The notes beneath the pieces are model-generated. The model saw only the letters and a list, made by a program, of their open reading frames with translations, was not told the origin of the DNA and did no database searches. From Flavobacteriales bacterium (GTDB lineage: Bacteria; Bacteroidota; Bacteroidia; Flavobacteriales_D; Sanyastnellaceae): DNA of 7,115 bases. The stretch is taken from contig CANGVZ010000107.1 of the NCBI GenBank assembly GCA_947457285.1, positions 1 to 7,115 on the forward strand, written 5' to 3'. Position numbers and translations under genes: made by a program. Positions 1 to 6,311 of this stretch are shown one piece after another; the first letter of the stretch is position 1, and each line of letters starts with the position of its first letter.

Positions 1-945
1 GCACTGCTTTCAGGCTGTGAAAAAGAAATTACCGTGGACCTACCACAGGTAGAGCCTAAAATTGTTGTGGAAGGCACTATTGAACAAGGCCAACCCCCAA
101 TAGTACTTCTTACCTATTCACAAGGGTATTTCGAACCAACAAACCTCTCCTCTCTCGAAGATTTTTTTGTCAGAAATGCCACCGTGCGTCTCAGCAACGG
201 CACCATCACCGAAGATCTAACTGAAATTTGTTCTGAAGATCTAACCGACGAACAGTTAGAGCTAATCGCCGAGCTGGTTGGATTTACCCCTGATCAGCTT
301 CAGGGATTCAATCTTTGCGCATATACAACGTTTAATACAGCATTGTGGGGAGAAGAAGGAAAAACATATACGCTTACTGTTTCAAAGGATCAACACAATC
401 TGACGGCGACCACCAAAATCAATAATCTAGTTGAATTAGACAGCCTATGGTTTTCTATCCCCAACGAAGACCCTGGAGATAGTCTCGGCTTCATTTTCGG
501 CATATTGAGCGATCCTGACACTGCCGGCAATGCCTACAGGTGGTATGCAAAAAGAATCAATCAATATCCTTCTTGGGCTCCAGACGGTCTGGCAGGCCAA
601 CAAAAAGATCCTAACTTCATTGCTCCGTTGGGTTCCGTCTTCGATGATGCATTTTTCAATGGTCTTGAATTCGAATTTGGATATTTCAGAGGAACTGGTC
701 CTAACCCTTCAAAATTCGATGATCTCAATGAAGAACGTGGATTTTTTAAAAGGGGAGATACGGTAGCTGTTAGAGGTTGCGTAATTGATTTGAAAGCATT
801 CCGTTTTATCGATAGCTACGAAAACCAAATCGCTAATCAAGGCAGTCCTTTTTCGGTGCCGTACAATTTGGAGTCAAACGTCACAGGGGGCCTTGGAGCA
901 TTCATAGGCTATGGTGCTGTTTACGACACTGTGATTTGCAGATAA
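1..945 (+). CDS. DUF4249 domain-containing outer-membrane lipoprotein (5' end cut off by window)
   Basis: The reading frame is open to base 1 and gives 314 residues before the TAA at 943-945. Its first residues, ALLSGCEKE, contain a lipobox (LLSGC, Cys at codon 6), so only the start and hydrophobic core of a type II signal peptide are missing. The GTG at 34 is therefore an internal Val, not the start. The mature protein matches the Bacteroidota DUF4249 family as I know it: VEPKIVVEGTIEQGQPP near the N-terminus, a two-Cys segment (EICSEDL and FNLCAYTT), SDPDTAGNAYRW, FIAPLGSVFDDAFFNG, NEERGFFKRGDTV and the C-terminal GGLGAFIGYGAVYDTV. DUF4249 has no assigned biochemical role; its genes often lie beside TonB-dependent receptors, so a surface role in nutrient uptake is plausible, but no receptor is visible here. 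Family call is confident, function unknown. Confidence 0.9.
   Translation, partial: ALLSGCEKEITVDLPQVEPKIVVEGTIEQGQPPIVLLTYSQGYFEPTNLSSLEDFFVRNATVRLSNGTITEDLTEICSEDLTDEQLELIAELVGFTPDQLQGFNLCAYTTFNTALWGEEGKTYTLTVSKDQHNLTATTKINNLVELDSLWFSIPNEDPGDSLGFIFGILSDPDTAGNAYRWYAKRINQYPSWAPDGLAGQQKDPNFIAPLGSVFDDAFFNGLEFEFGYFRGTGPNPSKFDDLNEERGFFKRGDTVAVRGCVIDLKAFRFIDSYENQIANQGSPFSVPYNLESNVTGGLGAFIGYGAVYDTVICR
211..245 (+). repeat. Short in-frame direct repeat inside the DUF4249 gene
   Basis: The 11-mer GAAGATCTAAC occurs at 211-221 and again at 235-245, a 24-bp (8-codon) period in frame. It encodes EDLTE followed by EDLTDE. It may be a small local duplication, or chance similarity of an acidic loop; both copies lie in a family-typical segment. 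Confidence 0.5.
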
Positions 946-982
946 GGTGACGAATATCACAAACACATCTATTCATTCCTAG

Positions 983-990
983 TACTTTTG
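983..990 (+). promoter_or_regulatory. Bacteroidota -7 promoter box for the DUF983 gene
   Basis: TACTTTTG matches the Bacteroidota -7 consensus TAnnTTTG at every fixed position. It ends 4 bases before the ATG at 995, so initiation at the usual distance would place the transcript start on or next to the start codon. I see no TTG or TTTG -33 element at the usual distance upstream, so promoter strength is uncertain. No Shine-Dalgarno sequence lies between the box and the ATG. Confidence 0.5.
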
Positions 991-994
991 CGGC

Positions 995-1414
995 ATGTCC
1001 ACAAAGAGTAAAAAATCGATGTTCACCTCCATGCTGACGCTTCAATGTCCGCAGTGCCGAGAATCTCACTTGTATGAAAATCCGAACACCTATTCTCTCA
1101 GAAAATTAGGAGTCAACAAAAGAGTCTGCGATAAGTGTGGCGCCGACTTGCAGCCAGAACCCGGATTTTATTTTGGAGCTGCATATGTTAGCTGGGCACT
1201 CACTGTTGCTTTGTGGGTTTCAGTTTTAGTAGCATTAAAAGTATTCGATGCCTTGGGCTGGATCGAATTTGCTTTTCTCACTCATCCAAAAACATTTTTA
1301 CTCTCTGGCATAGGTTTGAGTATTGTGACATTCCCCTACATGTTTCGACTCTCCAGAAGCATCTGGGCTCACTTTTTTATTAAACCAAAAGAAGAAAGTG
1401 AGGAGTTGGCATAG
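995..1414 (+). CDS. DUF983 zinc-ribbon integral membrane protein
   Basis: This 139-residue protein has the DUF983 layout. A cytosolic N-terminal zinc-ribbon-like part carries two Cys pairs (CPQC at 18-21 and CDKC at 45-48), likely one metal site. It is followed by the family-typical EPGFYFGAAYVS (about 55-66), a first membrane helix at about 60-82, a second at about 101-117, and the FPYMFRLSRSIW motif (113-124) at the membrane exit, with a charged tail PKEESEELA. DUF983 proteins are small, widespread in Bacteroidota and Alphaproteobacteria, and have no established function; metal binding is inferred from the four Cys. The ATG at 995 is preferred because it sits just downstream of a -7 box and gives the usual length. 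The gene is 49 bp from the lipoprotein gene and 72 bp from the next one, and probably has its own promoter. Confidence 0.9.
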   Translation: MSTKSKKSMFTSMLTLQCPQCRESHLYENPNTYSLRKLGVNKRVCDKCGADLQPEPGFYFGAAYVSWALTVALWVSVLVALKVFDALGWIEFAFLTHPKTFLLSGIGLSIVTFPYMFRLSRSIWAHFFIKPKEESEELA

Positions 1415-1435
1415 TTAATCTTGGGTTAACCTTGA
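1414..1435 (+). repeat. Tandem 11-bp direct repeat upstream of the large secreted-protein gene
   Basis: GTTAATCTTGG (1414-1424) is followed directly by GTTAACCTTGA (1425-1435), identical at 9 of 11 positions. The period is about one helical turn, and the pair sits just upstream of the putative promoter, where an activator could bind. The first base overlaps the stop codon of the DUF983 gene. The repeat is short and could be chance. Confidence 0.4.
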
Positions 1436-1436
1436 T

Positions 1437-1470
1437 TTGAAAATAATCCAACAATCCATGGCTACATTTG
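1437..1470 (+). promoter_or_regulatory. Bacteroidota promoter for the large secreted-protein gene
   Basis: TACATTTG at 1463-1470 is a full match to the -7 consensus TAnnTTTG. A TTG at 1437-1439 (within TTTG 1436-1439) can serve as the -33 element with a 23-bp spacer, at the long end of the accepted range. The expected transcript start is about 1475-1477, leaving a leader of only about ten bases before the ATG at 1487. No purine-rich ribosome-binding site is visible, which is usual in this phylum. Confidence 0.6.
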
Positions 1471-1477
1471 CAGCCAT
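1458..1477 (+). promoter_or_regulatory. Inverted repeat around the -7 box (operator candidate)
   Basis: ATGGCT (1458-1463) and AGCCAT (1472-1477) are perfect reverse complements separated by 8 bases. The -7 box lies across the left arm end and the loop. As DNA it could be an operator for a dimeric repressor; as RNA it would probably not form, because the expected transcript start is near the end of the right arm. The arms are only 6 bp, so chance is possible. Confidence 0.35.
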
Positions 1478-1486
1478 TCGTACATC

Positions 1487-4400
1487 ATGATTAGGAAGAA
1501 TTTACTTATCACAGCGCTGGTGCTTTTGGCAGCGTCAATCAGTAGTGGTGCCATTGCACAATGTATAGTAATTAATGAAATTCTCATTGATGGTCCAGGC
1601 AGTGCTGATGGTCAAGCACCAAATTCTGAAGAGTGGATTGAACTACATAATACTTGTAATACGCCTGTTGATATAAGCTGTTTTGCCCTTGCAGATGGCG
1701 ATTTCGTTATTAGAGTACCTGCTGGTTCCATCATTCCGGCACAAGGCTATTTTACCATTGGCAGCCCAAACTCAGCCATTCCGCTCGATCTGGACCAAAC
1801 AACCTGCGGCTGTGCTAATCCTGCAAATCAAAGCATTATATTCACAAATGGAACTGAGCAATTAGTTTTAATCGATAACACCGGCCAAATTCAAGATGCC
1901 GTTATATGGGGCGGTGGTCAATCACTCCCATTTACCGTTACATCCGCTCCCGCTGGCTGTACCTCAATCAATACAGTAGTTTCAAACGCGAGCGCAAATT
2001 TTGAATCATTACCACTTGATTCCAATGATGGTGGCTGCTCATATGCCAGAGCGTGCGACGGATCACCTATCTGGGAAATGCGATGTGGTACTAATATTTC
2101 AGCAGATGCTTCTAATGGTGAACCTTTCACCGTTGACTTCGATGCAAGTTCTTCCATTATTTGTGAAGGCGAATGCATCTCATTCTCCGACCTATCGGTT
2201 GGTGGTGCTACAAGTTGGAGCTGGACATTTTCAGGAGCAGCTACTGCCAGCTCAACAATACAAAACCCAAATAACATTTGTTATAACACGCCAGGAAATT
2301 ACAGTGTGACACTTACCGCCTCCAACGGCTGTTCTAGCGCTACCCTCACTGTTCCCAATTTTATTCAAGTCACACCTTTAAGCACTCCTATTATAACCGC
2401 TAACGGTCCCACCAGCTTCTGCGACGGCGAAGAAGTAACTCTAAGCACTTCTCCTAACGGCAACTATCAATGGTTTGAAAACGGCAACCCCATTTCTAAC
2501 GCAACCACCAATACTATTACCGTAAGCACCCCTGGAATATATAGCGTTGCCTACACCAATAATTCTTGCGGAGCAGAAAGCAGTTCGGTACAAGTAGAAG
2601 TCTTTCCTATTCCTGTGTTCGAAATAATTGCCGAAGGGCCAACTCAAATATGCTTAGGACAATCTGTGATTTTATCCACGACTTTAAATGCAGATTTTCA
2701 ATGGCTCGAATCAGGAAATATCCTCACAGGTCAGGACTCGCCTAGTTTTGAAGCAACCGAAGCCGGCAACTACACTTTAGTTGCAACAGTAAACGGATGT
2801 TCGGCAGAGTCTAATTTAATCGTTGTTGAAGAAATAAGCGCAACTACCATTTCAATTAGCGCGGAGGACGAGGTTATATGTCAAGGTCAGTCTACCACTC
2901 TGACAGTGAATTCTAATGAAACTACTTATAATTGGTTTTTCAATAATCAAATCATCTCGGGTCAATCAAGTAACAACATTTCTGTGAATGAAGCGGGCAC
3001 ATATTCTGTTGAAATTGTAAACGCCGAATGCCCTGTGACTGTGAATCCTATTGAAATTGTAGCTGGGCAAATCCCAACTGCTACTATTTCTCCGGTTGGA
3101 AATCTTACACTTTGTACTGGCAATACTACCGCGCTAACACTAACAGGAAATTTCCAAACCTTCAGCTGGACACTGGATGGAAATTTCTTTAATAGCACCA
3201 ATACAACTATTAATGTTTCACAAGCAGGAAATTACTCTGCAAACGTCACGAGTGTTGATGGCTGTGAAACTTCAGTGAATCAAAATATCACCGTTAGTTT
3301 CATTAATCCCGAAACTATTTCGCTGACTTCAAGTCAAGGCACCGCGCTTTGTCTGGGAAGTACGACCAACATCACTGCCCCAAGCAATCTTACCGATTAC
3401 CAATGGACACTTGATAATTCGAGTTTAGCAGCTTCTTCAAATAGCCTCTTAAATCAAGGCATTGGAAACTATGAACTCGTTGCCATCGATGCTAACGGTT
3501 GTGAAGTCACAGCCAGTCTTACCATCACGCAAATTCCTAATCCGATTATAACTCTCAATCCCGGATCTGATATAATTATTTGTGCAGAGAACACCCAAAT
3601 CACCGCGAGTGGTGGAACTAATTATCAGTGGTTTTACAACGGCCAGGAAATAAATGGAGTCAATGGCAACACGCTCACTGCTTCAGAAAGTGGCAATTAT
3701 TATGCATCGTCTTCCAATGCTCAAGGCTGCATAGGTCAGAGTGATGAAATCTCTATTTTTCTCGAAGGAACTTTTGATTTTGAAATCATAGAACCAACAG
3801 AGCCCGTATGCGAAGGCGGATCAATCGTCTTAACGCTTCCTCAAGCATTTTCAAGCTACAACTGGTCTACAGGCCAAACTAGTAATTCAATTACAGTCAC
3901 AGAAGACGGAGTCTACTCCGTGCAGGTCACTAATGCTGAGGGCTGCACTGCAAGCGACGACGTAAATATTTCTTTCGTAAAAATTCCGGAGATAGAACTC
4001 ATATCAACATTCAGAAGTGACTGTGTGAACGGCACTGAAGTTACAGCAATTTCTGAAGGGCTTATCTCATGGGAAATTTCGCCATTCATTACATTGTTAA
4101 ATAATAACAGAATCATCGCAAACCCAGAGTCGAGCTCAAGTTTTAATGTTACATCTCCCATTGGTGAATGTGAGAGTCAAACGTCCTTTGAAATTTTAGT
4201 AGAATGCCCAACATTGTTTATTCCAAATGTTTTCACGCTAAACGATGATGGGGTCAATGACTTTTTCAGAATAGAAGGAGAATACTTGGGAGATTACGAA
4301 ATGATTATCTTCAATCGCTGGGGTGATGAAATTTATCGGAGCAATAATATCAATCGAGGTTGGAACGGAGGCATCAATGGCTATTACGCACCAGACGGCA

Positions 4401-4492
4401 CCTACAACTACATTCTAAAAATTCAAGACATAAATGGCCAGCCGCTCTTCGGAGATGGAACATTCTACGGAACGGTCACATTGCTTCGATAA
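1487..4492 (+). CDS. Secreted multi-domain protein: lamin-tail, PKD, eight Ig-like repeats, T9SS type B sorting domain
   Basis: The 1001-residue protein starts with a type I signal peptide (MIRKNLLITALVLLAASISS, probable cleavage after AIA at 24). A lamin-tail domain follows at about 26-143 (IVINEILIDGPG, EEWIELHN), then a PKD domain at about 212-297 (SWSWTFSG, CYNTPGNYSVTLTASN). Eight Ig-like repeats span about 299-907, the eighth degenerate. The last 95 residues form the gliding-motility-associated C-terminal domain (FIPNVFTLNDDGVNDFF, FNRWGDEIY, GWNGG, YYAPDGTYNYIL, GTVTLLR), the type B signal for export by the type IX system. From residue 200 to 831 there is no Lys, Arg or His, and the whole protein has only 3 Lys. 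An adhesive or surface-structural role is inferred; no catalytic domain is visible. The ATG at 1487 is fixed by the signal peptide and the promoter. The stop codon abuts the stop of the convergent ABC exporter gene. Confidence 0.93.
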   Translation: MIRKNLLITALVLLAASISSGAIAQCIVINEILIDGPGSADGQAPNSEEWIELHNTCNTPVDISCFALADGDFVIRVPAGSIIPAQGYFTIGSPNSAIPLDLDQTTCGCANPANQSIIFTNGTEQLVLIDNTGQIQDAVIWGGGQSLPFTVTSAPAGCTSINTVVSNASANFESLPLDSNDGGCSYARACDGSPIWEMRCGTNISADASNGEPFTVDFDASSSIICEGECISFSDLSVGGATSWSWTFSGAATASSTIQNPNNICYNTPGNYSVTLTASNGCSSATLTVPNFIQVTPLSTPIITANGPTSFCDGEEVTLSTSPNGNYQWFENGNPISNATTNTITVSTPGIYSVAYTNNSCGAESSSVQVEVFPIPVFEIIAEGPTQICLGQSVILSTTLNADFQWLESGNILTGQDSPSFEATEAGNYTLVATVNGCSAESNLIVVEEISATTISISAEDEVICQGQSTTLTVNSNETTYNWFFNNQIISGQSSNNISVNEAGTYSVEIVNAECPVTVNPIEIVAGQIPTATISPVGNLTLCTGNTTALTLTGNFQTFSWTLDGNFFNSTNTTINVSQAGNYSANVTSVDGCETSVNQNITVSFINPETISLTSSQGTALCLGSTTNITAPSNLTDYQWTLDNSSLAASSNSLLNQGIGNYELVAIDANGCEVTASLTITQIPNPIITLNPGSDIIICAENTQITASGGTNYQWFYNGQEINGVNGNTLTASESGNYYASSSNAQGCIGQSDEISIFLEGTFDFEIIEPTEPVCEGGSIVLTLPQAFSSYNWSTGQTSNSITVTEDGVYSVQVTNAEGCTASDDVNISFVKIPEIELISTFRSDCVNGTEVTAISEGLISWEISPFITLLNNNRIIANPESSSSFNVTSPIGECESQTSFEILVECPTLFIPNVFTLNDDGVNDFFRIEGEYLGDYEMIIFNRWGDEIYRSNNINRGWNGGINGYYAPDGTYNYILKIQDINGQPLFGDGTFYGTVTLLR
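2381..4207 (+). repeat. Eight tandem Ig-like repeats of about 77 codons within the secreted protein
   Basis: Each repeat opens with a Cys (residues 312, 389, 465, 543, 622, 699, 775, 846), giving periods of 77, 76, 78, 79, 77, 76 and 71. A Trp follows 16-18 residues later (329, 406, 483, 561, 640, 715, 793, 862). Repeats 1-7 then have a GxY motif, and a second Cys comes 45-50 residues after the first in every unit. This is the Ig/PKD-like C...W...GxY...C pattern, so one disulfide per domain is expected outside the cell. The eighth unit lacks GxY and looks degenerate. Nucleotide similarity between units is low, so the duplications are old. Confidence 0.8.
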
Positions 4493-6307
4493 TTAATTGA
4501 AATTTTGCATTTCAACAAGTGCTCTGTAAGTTCCTGCCTTTTGCATCAATTCTTCGTGCGTTCCAGACTCTGAGATCACACCGTTTTGAATGACCACAAT
4601 TAAATCTGCCTTTTGAATAGTGCTCAAACGATGTGCGATTACTAAAGACGTTCTGTTTTCCATCAAGCGATAGATGGCATCCTGAACAAGCTTTTCGCTT
4701 TGTGTATCCAGCGCCGAAGTGGCCTCGTCCAAAATAAGAATTGGAGGATTCTTGAAAATTGCTCGAGCTATGGCGAGGCGTTGCTTTTGCCCTCCGCTCA
4801 ATTTATTTCCACCTTCGCCAACCACAAAGTCGTACTTCCCTTCCAACTTAACTATAAACTCCTCAGCATTCGCAATACGCGCAGCTGACTCTATTCTATC
4901 CATTTGGATACCCGAGGTACCGAGAGAAATGTTGCTTCTTACACTTTCATTAAACAAGATGCTATCCTGGGAGACGAATCCCATATGTTTTCTGACCTCT
5001 TCCACTTGATAATCTTTGAGCGAAACCCCATCGATTAATACCTCCCCATCAGTTGGGTCGTAGAATCGCGCCAATAGTGACGCCATGGTCGATTTGCCAC
5101 CTCCGCTTGGCCCAACCAAAGCCACAGTCTGACCTTTTTTTATCTTTAAATTAATTCCTTTGATTACAGACTTGTCTCCATAACCAAAATGCACATTTTT
5201 AAACTCTATCTCCTGCTTAAACTCCTCCAGCTTTTGCGCACCTTTTTTATCACTTACACTTTCTTCCGCATCCAATATTTCATTAATGCGTTCGAGCGAA
5301 ACATATCCTTTATTTATTTTGAAAATTGCATCTGACAATGCTCTTGCTGGAGCGATGATTTGGGAGAAAACAAGCAAATAGTAAATCAATAATTCTCCTG
5401 CCAATTCTCCACGAATCACTACAGCCCCACCAAAGTAAAGTAAAACAGCAATTACAGAAAGAGCTATCACTTCGCTCATTGGAGAGCTTAGATACTCTCT
5501 TCTGTAAAGCCTGTGCATCAATCTAAAAAAGAAGTCATTATTGCGGTCAAACTTCTGTTTAAACTGCTTTTCCGCATTAAAAACTTTGACGATTTTTATT
5601 CCTGAGAGTGTTTCATCAATAATTGAAACAAGATCACTAAGACTTCCCTTTCCTCTGCGTGCAGCATTCTTTAAGCTCTTCGCAATTACTGAAATCAAAA
5701 AACCACTTACAGGTAAAAAAATCAAAGCGAAAATTGTCAGCTTCCAATTCAATGCAAACAATGTCGCGAGATAAGTTATGATCAATACGGGAGATTTAAA
5801 GGTCGCTTCTATCGCCCCAATGACACTAAACTCGATCTCCATTAAATCATTTGTCATGCGAGAAATTAAATCCCCTTTTCGTTCATTTGAAAAATATGCC
5901 ATTGGCAATCGGAGGATTTTATCATACAACCGCTCTCTCAAATCACGACTCACCGCTGTCCTGATCATCGCTATGCTCATCACTCCCGCATAGGCTACAA
6001 GATTTTTTAATAATGCCAAAACGATGATGCCTAGACACATCCACAAAAGTGCGCTTAGCTGCCCATGAACTGAAATGTATGCCTCAAGCTTTAGACTCAA
6101 TTCATACCATAAATTATTGATAAAGCTACTTTTCTCGCTTGGCTTTTCCGGTGAAGCACCAGCCTTCAATATGATTTGAAGAAATGGAATGAGTGAGGCA
6201 AACGTAAATAATGAAAATACCGCATTAAGTAAATTGAACAAAAAGTTCGAAAGCAAACTCGCCTTGTAAGGTTTAATAAGAGCGAATATTTCACGATACT
6301 TCTTCAT
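4493..6307 (-). CDS. ABC exporter, fused membrane and ATPase domains (MsbA/multidrug type)
   Basis: The 604-residue protein is a half-transporter that should act as a homodimer in the inner membrane, driving export with ATP. The membrane domain has about six helices (near 17-47, 85-108, 160-186, 188-210, 278-299 and 305-321) and an extra polar stretch (about 50-80) between the first two, probably periplasmic. The ATPase domain is complete: A-loop Tyr 376 in FGYGDKS, Walker A GPSGGGKST (399-407), Q-loop Gln 447, signature LSGGQ (503-507), Walker B ILILDE (523-528), D-loop SALD (531-534) and H-loop His 559. Length fits MsbA (582 in E. coli), and lipid A or lipid flipping is one option; peptide or drug export cannot be excluded from sequence alone. 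The ATG at 6305-6307 lies 4 bp past the purB stop, so the two genes are probably cotranscribed. Confidence 0.93.
   Translation of the reverse strand: MKKYREIFALIKPYKASLLSNFLFNLLNAVFSLFTFASLIPFLQIILKAGASPEKPSEKSSFINNLWYELSLKLEAYISVHGQLSALLWMCLGIIVLALLKNLVAYAGVMSIAMIRTAVSRDLRERLYDKILRLPMAYFSNERKGDLISRMTNDLMEIEFSVIGAIEATFKSPVLIITYLATLFALNWKLTIFALIFLPVSGFLISVIAKSLKNAARRGKGSLSDLVSIIDETLSGIKIVKVFNAEKQFKQKFDRNNDFFFRLMHRLYRREYLSSPMSEVIALSVIAVLLYFGGAVVIRGELAGELLIYYLLVFSQIIAPARALSDAIFKINKGYVSLERINEILDAEESVSDKKGAQKLEEFKQEIEFKNVHFGYGDKSVIKGINLKIKKGQTVALVGPSGGGKSTMASLLARFYDPTDGEVLIDGVSLKDYQVEEVRKHMGFVSQDSILFNESVRSNISLGTSGIQMDRIESAARIANAEEFIVKLEGKYDFVVGEGGNKLSGGQKQRLAIARAIFKNPPILILDEATSALDTQSEKLVQDAIYRLMENRTSLVIAHRLSTIQKADLIVVIQNGVISESGTHEELMQKAGTYRALVEMQNFN
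4497..4515 (-). terminator. Hairpin at the 3' end of the ABC exporter gene (weak terminator candidate)
   Basis: TTGAAAT (4497-4503) and ATTTCAA (4509-4515) form a perfect 7-bp stem with a 5-base loop. It overlaps the last codons of the exporter gene on the minus strand. The stem has one G-C pair and on the minus strand is followed by TTAATTAT rather than a clean T-run, so it would be a poor intrinsic terminator at best. No better terminator exists for either convergent gene at the junction. Confidence 0.25.
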
Positions 6308-6311
6308 TCAC

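Noticed and set aside
34..36. GTG as start codon of the lipoprotein gene
   Set aside because: The frame continues to base 1 and encodes a lipobox (LLSGC) upstream of this codon, so the gene starts before the window.
947..960. Possible hairpin GTGA-N6-TCAC after the lipoprotein stop codon
   Set aside because: The stem has only 4 bp and no T-run follows, so it does not support a terminator.
1487..1564. Lipoprotein signal with Cys 26 as acceptor in the large secreted protein
   Set aside because: The residues before Cys 26 are AIAQ, and Gln at -1 does not fit a lipobox; a type I site after AIA (24) is a better fit and agrees with T9SS export.
1918..2277. 119-codon minus-strand open frame inside the surface-protein gene
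   Set aside because: It lies wholly within a well-supported coding region, resembles no family I know, and is explained by low stop frequency opposite a repetitive gene.
4719..5009. 96-codon plus-strand open frame antisense to the ABC exporter
   Set aside because: It covers the ATPase motifs of the exporter on the other strand, has no promoter-like or family features, and is a shadow frame.
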